64,000 bases of DNA from Candidatus Dormiibacterota bacterium. GTDB lineage: Bacteria > Chloroflexota > Dormibacteria > Aeolococcales > Bog-877. Shown here piece after piece: positions 56,544 through 64,000 of the stretch. Location of the stretch: the NCBI GenBank assembly GCA_027306595.1, contig DAHUZI010000016.1, positions 1 to 64,000 on the forward strand. Direction: 5' to 3'. The position numbers and the translations under genes are program-made. The first letter of the stretch is position 1. Each line of letters starts with the position of its first letter. The notes beneath the pieces are model-generated. The model did not search any database, was not told where the DNA came from, and was given only the letters and a program-made list of their open reading frames with translations.

Positions 56544-58406
56544 TTGAGCAAGTCGACGCGGGTGCGCAGGCTCGTCGTGGGTGCGGCAGCGATCGCCGGG
56601 GCCAGCCTGCTGGCGGCCTGTGGGGCGGTGTCAGCTGGCGCCCAGTTGAGCCGCCAGGGTCAGACCGGCAGTGGCAGCGGCGGGGTGGTGACGTTCGCCA
56701 ACCAGGTGGGGGCGCCCCCCACCTACATCTTCCCGATGTATCCGATTCAGGATGCGCAGAACTCGGACATCACGTACTTCCAGCCCCTGCTGTGGCGGCC
56801 GCTGTACTGGTTCGGACACGAGTCGAGTTCCGCTCCCACGATCAACTACCGGCTGAGTCTCGCCTACCCACCGGAGTTCTCCAATGGGGGGCGGACCGTG
56901 ACCGTGAGGCTGCGTCGCTATGTCTGGTCGGACGGTCGGCCGGTCACGTCCAGGGATGTCGAGTTCTGGATGCACCTGCTGCTGGCGGTCAAGAGCTCGT
57001 GGGGTATCTGGGCTCCGGGCGACTGGAGCTCTCATATCGTGGGCATGAACTTCGCCCGTCCGGGCCAGTTCTCGATCACCTTCAATCAACAGTTCAACCA
57101 GAACTACCTGCTCTACAACGGACTCGCCCAGATCACGCCGATCCCCCAGCATGCGTGGGACCGGAAGGCGGCCGGCGGGGCCATCGGGAACTACGACCGA
57201 ACGGCAGCCGGGGCCCGGGCGGTCTACAGCTACCTGAATGATCAGTCCAAGACCCTCGCCACCTGGGACACCAATCCGCTCTGGCAGGTGGTCGACGGAC
57301 CGTGGCGGCTCCAGCCCAACACCGGGTTCAACCCCGCCACAGGATATGCCGCATTCGTGCCCAACCGGCACTACTCGGGGCCGCAGCGGCCGAAGGTGTC
57401 GAAGTACGAGCTGCTCACCTTCACCAGCGCCACCGCTGAGTTCGACGCCCTGCTCGCGGGCCGGGTTGACTACGGCTACCTGCCATTCCAGGATGTCGCC
57501 CTCAAGCAGCGGCTGCTCAGCAGCGGATACCAGGTGAAGCCATGGCTGTACTGGGGGATCTCCTACATCCCGTTCAATTTCGCCAATCCCCGCGTGGGGC
57601 GGGTCTTCGACCAGCTGTATATCCGACAGGCGATGCAGCATGTGATCGATGAGTCGCAGTACATCAGCCGGGTGTTCAAGGGGTATGGCAGCCCGGACTA
57701 CGGCCCGGTCCCGGTGCAGCCCCCCAGCCAATTCGTCAGCCCGCTGGCGGCCCATCCGCTCTACCCGTACAGCGTCGGCGCCGCGCGCCAGCTGCTGGCC
57801 AGCCACGGGTGGGTCCTGCACGGCGCGAACTCGGCAGCCTCCTGTGAGCGTCCGGGGAGCGGGCCGTCGGAGTGCGGGGCGGGTATCGCCCGGGGGGCAG
57901 CGCTGAACTTCACCATGCTCTACGCCAGCGGCACGCCCGCCTACTCGCAGATCATGCAGGCGTGGAAGTCGAGTCTGGCGGAGGCGGGGATCCAGTTGGC
58001 GCTGTCGCAGGCGCCCTTCAGCACGGTGGCAGCCACCGAGGCCGGGTGCGATGCGAAGACCGGGAGCGGGTGCTCCTGGGAGATGACGTATCTGGGCGCG
58101 CCGACGACGACCTATGTTCCCGTCTACTACCCGACGGGGGAGATCATCCTCCACAGCGGGGCGCCCGACAATGTTGGCAACTACGACAATCCGGTGAACG
58201 ATGCGAACATCAACGCAAGCCACGTCCAGCCCGGATTGGGCGCGCTCTACCGATACGAAGACTTCGTGGCCCGGCAGCTACCGCTGCTGTACATGCCCAA
58301 CAGCGTCTATCAGATCTCGGTCATCAGCAAGCGGCTGCACGGAGTGACGGCGCAGGACTCGACCAACCACATCTATCCGGAGGTGTGGACGCTCTCCAAG
58401 AGGTAG
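56544..58406 (+). CDS. ABC transporter substrate-binding lipoprotein, family 5, orphan
   Basis: TTG start with AAGGAGG RBS; lipobox-like ASLLAACG; YVWSDGRPVTSRDVEFWMHLLLAVKS; KGYGSPDYGPVPVQP. Confidence 0.88.
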   Translation: MSKSTRVRRLVVGAAAIAGASLLAACGAVSAGAQLSRQGQTGSGSGGVVTFANQVGAPPTYIFPMYPIQDAQNSDITYFQPLLWRPLYWFGHESSSAPTINYRLSLAYPPEFSNGGRTVTVRLRRYVWSDGRPVTSRDVEFWMHLLLAVKSSWGIWAPGDWSSHIVGMNFARPGQFSITFNQQFNQNYLLYNGLAQITPIPQHAWDRKAAGGAIGNYDRTAAGARAVYSYLNDQSKTLATWDTNPLWQVVDGPWRLQPNTGFNPATGYAAFVPNRHYSGPQRPKVSKYELLTFTSATAEFDALLAGRVDYGYLPFQDVALKQRLLSSGYQVKPWLYWGISYIPFNFANPRVGRVFDQLYIRQAMQHVIDESQYISRVFKGYGSPDYGPVPVQPPSQFVSPLAAHPLYPYSVGAARQLLASHGWVLHGANSAASCERPGSGPSECGAGIARGAALNFTMLYASGTPAYSQIMQAWKSSLAEAGIQLALSQAPFSTVAATEAGCDAKTGSGCSWEMTYLGAPTTTYVPVYYPTGEIILHSGAPDNVGNYDNPVNDANINASHVQPGLGALYRYEDFVARQLPLLYMPNSVYQISVISKRLHGVTAQDSTNHIYPEVWTLSKR

Positions 58407-58412
58407 CCGAGG

Positions 58413-58442
58413 GCGGGTGGGGCTCGGGCGAGCCCCACCCGC
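58413..58442 (+). terminator. strong hairpin terminator after SBP gene
   Basis: GCGGGTGGGGCT-CGGGCG-AGCCCCACCCGC: perfect 12-bp stem 7 nt after the stop. Confidence 0.7.
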
Positions 58443-58632
58443 GCCACCGGGGCGCGGCGGGGACGGTGGCCAGGGCCTCGGCGGGGCCACCGGGATCCGG
58501 ACGATCCGGGCGCCCCCTCGCCGCCAGGACCTCAGCGCACTACGGTCGCGGTCGGCGCGTCGCGGAGCCGACTGGAGCCGGGGATGCCCGGCGGTGAGGC
58601 GCAGCATGGCGACGCCGGCCGGGCCCCGGGCG

Positions 58633-59189
58633 TCAGCTGTGGGTGGGATGCTGGAGGTGGACGACCCCACCCCCGAAGCGGTCCATGCGCAGCAGCTCGA
58701 GGGGCGAGCGGAGGTCACCGGGAAGCGCGGGCGTGCCATCCCCGATGGTCATGGGGGTCGGAACGGGTGGACCTCGTCGAGCAACCCGGCCGCCATCGCC
58801 TGGCGCGCGAGGGTCGAGCCCCCGACGGACAGACAACTGCCTGCTGTCCGCCTCATCCGCCGCACCGCTTCCGGATCGAATTCGGGCTCGACTGGGTTCT
58901 GGCGGTGGACCGCTCGTGCAGGGTTGTCGAGTAGACGATCTTGGTGGCGGCCGCCAGATCCCAGCGAACTCAAGGGCGCATGGGTGCTGATCTGCGACCG
59001 CAACGAACGTCTTTCAGTAGGCCATCGTCTCGCACGTCCTGCCTCCGGAGCGATGGGTGCCGATCCCCCGCTCGAGGGCGTTGGTGACGGTGTGCGCCCG
59101 GGGCCGGGGGCGCCCCAGTCGAACCTGCCGTCCGCGTCCGCTGTGTAGCCGTCGAGCGACATGATGGCCGAGTACACCAACGGCGCCAT
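58633..59189 (-). pseudogene. frameshifted DHFR/RibD C-terminal-like reductase remnant
   Basis: Consecutive family segments in different frames: MSLDGYTADADGRFDWGAP | TNALERGIGTHRSGGRTCETMAY* | VGGSTLARQAMAAGLLDEVHPF | TPALPGDLRSPLELLRMDRFGGGVVHL. Confidence 0.75.
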
Positions 59190-59959
59190 GGCGTTCCCTT
59201 CATCTGCCGTCCTGGGGGTCTGTGGTCACAACGGCTGCACTCGCGCGAGGTTCCCGTCTGCCTCCCGGATCCACACGAACGGGCAAGCGCCTTGCGGTTC
59301 CGCGCGACGCCCAGCCAGACAGCGTCGCCAGCCGCCGGTGGGCTGCGATCGGGGCGCCGGTGGAGCTGCCGGCCGGCGACCCGCACCAGGGCTCGGCCGG
59401 GTGCCGCGAGGACGAGTCGTCCGCACGACGGGTCGCTGGCCCGGTCGGTGTCGGATCGGACAGCGCGGCCCTCGGGGCGGTGGACCTGGCGGCCGGGGCC
59501 CTTTCGGTGCGGGGGAGCCTCGGCCGACTCAGCCCCGGGGCCGCGGCTGTGGAGCGGGTGCGCCCCGGGGCGCACCCGCCGGCGCGGTCGCCCGGGGCGT
59601 CGCGCCACCGCCTCGAGCTGATCCCCCGAGTGCCGCTGCGGCGCCCCGTTGCACGAGGCGCCGAGCACGCCGCCCGAGCCCCGGGCGACGCACCGCCGAC
59701 CGGTCCTGCCGACCGCTTCAGGGCGGACGCCAGCTCCACGGCCACCACCACGCTCGTCACCAGGCCGCCCGCGCGCCGGATGGTGCGCGCTTGGGCCCCG
59801 GGGGTGACCGGCGCGGGGCGCGTCGTCCACCCCTGCCCGGGCTGGGGTGACCGGCGCGGGGGACGAGCGCAGCCCTGGGGCGGCGCCGCTGCCTGCGACG
59901 GGCGCCAGCCATGCGGGGCGCGGCCCTCGCAGGCGATCGCGAGGCTTGGAGCGGGGGCA

Positions 59960-61441
59960 CTAGCCGGCTCCGCCCTCGGCTGCCGCCCGGTGCGCGGGGT
60001 GCTCCAGCGGTCGGGCGACCCGACCGAGCAGGCCCATTCCGAGGACGAACGCCGCCAGGTAGAAGCCGGCGAAGAGGTGGAAGCCCGCGTCGGTGGCGTG
60101 GACCAGAGCCGCCCCCGACCGGGGTGCCAAGACCCCAGCGGTCCCGAGGAAGACGCGGGTCGCGACCCGCGTCGACAGGCTCGCCTCGGCCACCAGCAGG
60201 GCGAGGGTGAGCGAGAGCGCCATGCCCACGTTGCGCAGGGTGAAGTACATGCCTGAGGCGACCCCCGTCCGTGCCGGTGGCGCCGCCGAGAGCATCGCCT
60301 TGGTGAGCGACGGCCAGGCGAGGGCGTTGGCCGCCGACATGAGCAGGAGGGGCCCGACCACCAGCGGCAGGGAGAGGCGCGGGCCGAGCTGGCCCAGCAG
60401 CCAGGCCCCAAGGGTGAGGACGAGGAGGCCGACGAGGACGAGCCGGGCCGGGCCGATCCGATCAGCGAGGTGCCCGCCCAGCGGGGCCAGCACCAGCTGG
60501 GGCGCCGCCAGCGGCACCAGGGCGAGCCCGGCCGCCAGCGGCCCGAGGTGGAGCGCGCCCTGGAGGTAGAAGGTGAGCAGGAACGTGGTCGCGGACAGGG
60601 CGATCATGTACAGGAGGACGACCCCCAGCCCGCTGCGGTAGTGGCGGTGGCGGAGCAGCCCGGTGTCGAAGAGCGGCGCTGGGGTCCGGCGCTCACGAGC
60701 GGCGAAGGCGAGCCCGAGCCCCGCCGCCGCCGCCAGGAGCACGACCGTGGGGGTCGCCCCCCAGCCCCAGGCGAGGCCCTCGGAGAGCGCGAGGAGCGCG
60801 GCCACCAGGGCGAGGCCGAAGAGCGCGGCGCCCGTCCAGTCGACCGCGGCGCGACCGTGGGTGCGGGCATCGGGCCGCAGGACCCACCACCCGCCGAGCA
60901 GCCCGAGACCACCGAACGGGACCGTGACGAAGAAGACGACCCGCCAGCCCAGGCTCGCCACCAGCGCTCCCCCCGCCACCGGCCCGACGATCGCGCCCAG
61001 GACCCAGGCGGTGGAGTTGACGCCCAGCGCCCGTCCCAGGTCGCCCGGGGGGAAGACCTGGACGATAAGGGGGACGGCCGTCGCCAGGCCCAGCGCGGCG
61101 CCCGCCCCCTGGACGAATCGGGCAGCAACGAGGAACGTGCCCGAGGGCGCGGCCCCGCAGGCGATCGTCGCGGCGGTGAACACCGCGAGGCCGGCGAGGA
61201 ACGTCCGGCGCCGTCCGGCGACGTCCGACCAGCGGCCGGCGGGCAGGAGCAGCACCGTGCTGGTGATGAGGTAGGCGGTGAGGGTCCAAAGACCGGTGGT
61301 GGCCGCGATCCGAAGCCCGGCCATCAGCCGCGGGAGGGCCACGACCACGATCGTGCCGTCGACATTGGTGACGAAGGCGACCAGGGTCACGACGGCGAGG
61401 AGCCACCACCGGCCGGTGGCGGGGCGCGCGGATCGGGACAT
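59960..61441 (-). CDS. MFS transporter, DHA2 (14-TMS) family
   Basis: FVTNVDGTIVVVALPRLMAGLRIAATTGLWTLTAYLITSTVLLLPAGRWSDVAGRRRTFLAGLAVFTAATIACG; start ATG 61441. Confidence 0.9.
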   Translation of the reverse strand: MSRSARPATGRWWLLAVVTLVAFVTNVDGTIVVVALPRLMAGLRIAATTGLWTLTAYLITSTVLLLPAGRWSDVAGRRRTFLAGLAVFTAATIACGAAPSGTFLVAARFVQGAGAALGLATAVPLIVQVFPPGDLGRALGVNSTAWVLGAIVGPVAGGALVASLGWRVVFFVTVPFGGLGLLGGWWVLRPDARTHGRAAVDWTGAALFGLALVAALLALSEGLAWGWGATPTVVLLAAAAGLGLAFAARERRTPAPLFDTGLLRHRHYRSGLGVVLLYMIALSATTFLLTFYLQGALHLGPLAAGLALVPLAAPQLVLAPLGGHLADRIGPARLVLVGLLVLTLGAWLLGQLGPRLSLPLVVGPLLLMSAANALAWPSLTKAMLSAAPPARTGVASGMYFTLRNVGMALSLTLALLVAEASLSTRVATRVFLGTAGVLAPRSGAALVHATDAGFHLFAGFYLAAFVLGMGLLGRVARPLEHPAHRAAAEGGAG

Positions 61442-61475
61442 CGGGCCATGATCCACTGCCGCGCCCGGCGGCGGA

Positions 61476-61835
61476 TCAGCTGGCGGTCGGGAGCGAGGCC
61501 GGTCCCTCGAGGTCGACGATCGAGCGCCGGGCCGCGCCCACCCGGCGCTCGAGCAGCGCCTCCTGGAGATCAAAGAGCTGATCGAGGAGATGGGTGATGG
61601 TGATCCCGGCGTGGAGCTCCGGGCGCAGGGCCTCGGGGAGCAGGTCGCCGAGCGCATCGAGGGCGGGCTGGAGCGAGGCGGGCACGCGCTTGCGCCCCTC
61701 CAGATGAAGCGCCTCGAGCTGGGCGACCAGCGCGTCCACGCCCTGCACCGGCGCGTCGCGGGCGTCCAGGCGCTGTCGGCGGCGCAGTTCGTCGGCATCG
61801 GCGGCGGCGATGGCGTGGGTGGCAACAGCGTACAC
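61476..61835 (-). CDS. small hypothetical helical protein
   Basis: LVAQLEALHLEGRKRVPASLQPALDAL...HLLDQLFDLQEALLERR; similar in pattern to the divergent ORF 61996..62337. Confidence 0.6.
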   Translation of the reverse strand: MYAVATHAIAAADADELRRRQRLDARDAPVQGVDALVAQLEALHLEGRKRVPASLQPALDALGDLLPEALRPELHAGITITHLLDQLFDLQEALLERRVGAARRSIVDLEGPASLPTAS

Positions 61836-61995
61836 GCAGATCCCCCACCGCGCTCTGTCCGGGGCCCCCGTCCCCGGTCACCCAGCCGGGGCCCCGATCA
61901 ACGGAGTGGGGCGCGAGAGGCGCGGCTCTCGTGTGTGGCCATGAGTATAAGCCCGTAGCCGCGGGACGCCGGGAGCGACGATAATCGCGGCGCTG

Positions 61996-62337
61996 ATGGT
62001 TCAGGAGACGGCAGATCCGGAGCGGCGCCAGTTCTTGCGGCGGCTCGACGACATCCTCGAGGCGTTGGAGCAGCTGAATCTGCAGGAGCGCCCCCAGCTG
62101 CCGGAGACGGTTCGGCGGTCGCTGCTCGCCCAGGGCATCGTCTGTGAGGACGAGCCCGACGTCCGAGCCCTGATCGAGCGGGTCTGGCGCAAGCAGGAGC
62201 CCTTCCTCCTGCGGCTCGGCACCGAGCGCCGGAGCGCGAGCACCCGCCGCGGAGGCGGGCGTCGGCCCCCGCGCCACCAGGTCGTGGAGGGGATCCTGCG
62301 CCAGCTGGCCGAGCCCCCCCGGTCCGCGCACCCCTGA
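61996..62337 (+). CDS. small hypothetical helical protein
   Basis: ILEALEQLNLQERPQLPETVRRSLLAQGI...ALIERVWRKQEPFLLRLGTERR; GATAAT 10 nt before ATG. Confidence 0.6.
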   Translation: MVQETADPERRQFLRRLDDILEALEQLNLQERPQLPETVRRSLLAQGIVCEDEPDVRALIERVWRKQEPFLLRLGTERRSASTRRGGGRRPPRHQVVEGILRQLAEPPRSAHP

Positions 62338-62344
62338 TCGACCG

Positions 62345-63310
62345 CTAGCGGTCGGCGGTCGCCTGTCCCCGCGAGCCGGGGTGGGGTGCATCCCCGCCGG
62401 CTCCGCCCGCCCCCGACCGGTTCGCCGCCGGCGTGCCGCGCTCCAGCGCCTCCTCCAGCTGCAGGGTGCGCCGGTAGGCCGCCCACATGGCGTCGCCGAC
62501 GACGGTGCGCAACCCGCCTCGCTCCAGGGCGGCCAGCGCCTCGGCGGAGGTGCCTCCGGGTGACGTGACCATGTCGCGCAGCTCGGCCACGTGCCGACCG
62601 CTCTGGAGGGCGAAGGCGGCGGACCCCTGCATCGTGTCGAGGACGAGGTCGCGGGCGACATGGCGGGCGAAGCCCACGTGGACCGCGGCGTCGATCAGGG
62701 CCTCGATGAACAGGAAGATGTACGTGGGGCCGGTGCCGCTGACGGCGGTCGCCATCGCCACCTGCCCCTCGTCCTCGACCTCGACGGCGCGGCCGAGCGC
62801 CGCCAGCATGCCACGGGTGCAGGCCTTGCCTGCCTCGGTGACCACCGGGGTGGCGTACCAGACCGTGACCCCCTGGCCGATTTGGGCCGGTGTGTTCGGC
62901 ATGGCGCGCACGATTGCGGGGTGGCGGAGTCCACGACCCAGGGCCCGGGTGCTGGCCCCGGCCACGATGCTGACGACGAGCTGCTCGGCGCGCAGGACCG
63001 GGGCGAGCTCGGGCACGACGTGGGGCAGCACCTGGGGCTTGAGGGCGATCAGGACCAGGTCGGCGTCGCCCGCAGCCTGGGCGTTGGCCGTCACGACGGT
63101 GACGCCGTAGGTCTGGCGCAGGTGGGCGGCCCGTGCCGGCCGCGGGTGACTGCACACAACCTGATCGGGGCTGAGGAGGTGCTGGCGGAGCATGCCGGCC
63201 AGCATCGCCTCGCCCATCGCCCCGGCCCCGACGATGCCGACCCGGATACCGGCCAGCGGGCCCGCGGCGGCTGGGCTCGCCGCGAGGTGGGAGACGGGCT
63301 CGCTCGCCAT
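62345..63310 (-). CDS. proC: pyrroline-5-carboxylate reductase
   Basis: IRVGIVGAGAMGEAMLAGMLRQHL...RAMPNTPAQIGQGVTVWYA...VSGTGPTYIFLFIEALIDAAVHVGFARHVARDLVLDTMQGSA...SPGGTSAEAL. Confidence 0.95.
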   Translation of the reverse strand: MASEPVSHLAASPAAAGPLAGIRVGIVGAGAMGEAMLAGMLRQHLLSPDQVVCSHPRPARAAHLRQTYGVTVVTANAQAAGDADLVLIALKPQVLPHVVPELAPVLRAEQLVVSIVAGASTRALGRGLRHPAIVRAMPNTPAQIGQGVTVWYATPVVTEAGKACTRGMLAALGRAVEVEDEGQVAMATAVSGTGPTYIFLFIEALIDAAVHVGFARHVARDLVLDTMQGSAAFALQSGRHVAELRDMVTSPGGTSAEALAALERGGLRTVVGDAMWAAYRRTLQLEEALERGTPAANRSGAGGAGGDAPHPGSRGQATADR

Positions 63311-63377
63311 GGTGCCGCTGCAGGGTGCCACAACGCGGGGGCGCGGTGCATCGCTGGCTTGCTACGGTGGCACCGGC

Positions 63378-64000
63378 ATGGCCGCCCCGCTCGTCGTCCT
63401 CTTCCCCGAGGGGGCCTTCGGGCCCACCAACAACTGTGTCGGCATCGCCCAGGCCCTGCAGCGGCGGGGCGCGCGCGTCGTCTTCGTGGTCGAGGCGTCG
63501 TTCCAGGGAACCCTCGAGGCCCAGGGCTTCGAGGAGCGGGTCATGCGCCTCAAGCCCGCCCCCGCGCAGCCGGAGGAGCCCGGCCAGTTCTGGAAGGACT
63601 TCATCCGCGACACCGCACCCCAGTTCCAGCGCCCCACGATCGAGCAGCTCGAGGGGCTGGTCCTGCCGATCTGGGCCGAGCTGGTCGCCGGGGCCCAGTA
63701 CGTCGACGAGCGGCTGCGCGCGATCTTCGCCGAGCTGGACCCCGACGTGATCGTGGTCGACAACGTCGTCGCCTTCCCCGCCGTCCTGGCCCACGGCTGC
63801 CCGTGGGTGCGGATCGTCTCCTGCAACCCCCTGGAGATCCGCGACCCCGAGCTCCCGCCCCCCTACTCCGGCTATCCCACCCGGGATCGCTCGGGGTGGG
63901 AGCCATTCCGGCGCCGCGAGGCGGAGCTGCTCGACGGGCTGCGGGCCGAGTTCGGGGCGTTCGTGCAGGATCGCGGGGCGCCAGCCCTGCCGAACGCCGC
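63378..64000 (+). CDS. glycosyltransferase (UDP-glycosyltransferase/MGT-like), truncated by window end
   Basis: Frame open from ATG 63378 to window end, absent from ORF track: MAAPLVVLFPEGAFGPTNNCVGIAQALQRRGARVVFVVEASFQGTLEAQGFEERV... Confidence 0.7.
   Translation, partial: MAAPLVVLFPEGAFGPTNNCVGIAQALQRRGARVVFVVEASFQGTLEAQGFEERVMRLKPAPAQPEEPGQFWKDFIRDTAPQFQRPTIEQLEGLVLPIWAELVAGAQYVDERLRAIFAELDPDVIVVDNVVAFPAVLAHGCPWVRIVSCNPLEIRDPELPPPYSGYPTRDRSGWEPFRRREAELLDGLRAEFGAFVQDRGAPALPNA

Noticed and set aside
59222-60256. 344-aa plus ORF in the decayed region
   Set aside because: Low-complexity composition, overlaps the antisense 3' end of the MFS gene, no recognisable domain.
1-64000. CRISPR arrays, transposases, integrases, prophage, rRNA
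   Set aside because: No regularly spaced repeats, terminal inverted repeats with transposase ORFs, or rRNA-like stretches seen on reading; short or divergent elements could be missed without computation.

Overview
High-GC bacterial chromosomal window with dense protein coding. Gene content (CIRCE-regulated groEL, DUF2342/F420-associated zincin, MmpL, Cox-type Mo hydroxylase) suggests an actinobacterial, Dormibacterota or Chloroflexota-like lineage; that placement is inference. No rRNA, tRNA, CRISPR array or transposase was recognised. Main blocks: (1) groEL with a CIRCE element, a GNAT protein, a zincin-like protease, a methyltransferase, a membrane-anchored GH5, a CitE-like lyase, a trans-sulfuration enzyme, a TetR/MmpL pair, a MaoC hydratase, an aldose epimerase, an S9 peptidase and an orphan family-5 substrate-binding protein (SBP) (0-19.6 kb). 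(2) A Mo-hydroxylase accessory module: split XdhC, CoxE-like VWA, CoxD/MoxR ATPase (19.6-23 kb). (3) A roughly 19 kb catabolic island (23-42.3 kb): Gfo/Idh, IolE-like, GlpD, GH38 alpha-mannosidase, PHP/CehA-type hydrolase, an Ugp-like ABC importer, a GntR regulator, then iolC, a Cgl0159-like aldolase, iolB, iolD and a Zn-ADH. (4) A Mo-hydroxylase structural operon coxS-L-M with a form-II-like motif (42.4-46 kb). (5) crotonyl-CoA carboxylase/reductase, an acyl-CoA mutase and an acyl-CoA dehydrogenase (48.2-52.2 kb). (6) LacI, FucI-like isomerase, FGGY kinase and a second orphan SBP (52.5-58.4 kb). (7) A decayed region with a frameshifted DHFR-like pseudogene, a DHA2 MFS exporter, two divergent small paralogous proteins, ProC and a truncated glycosyltransferase. 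Most interesting: the mannosidase/GlpD/Ugp/inositol island, which could be a scavenging system for glycerophosphoinositol(-mannoside) headgroups; its candidate GntR operators; a dispersed ethylmalonyl-CoA-pathway-like gene set; several strong regulatory palindromes and hairpins; and candidate leaderless genes. All family calls are by eye from translated sequence, with no database search.
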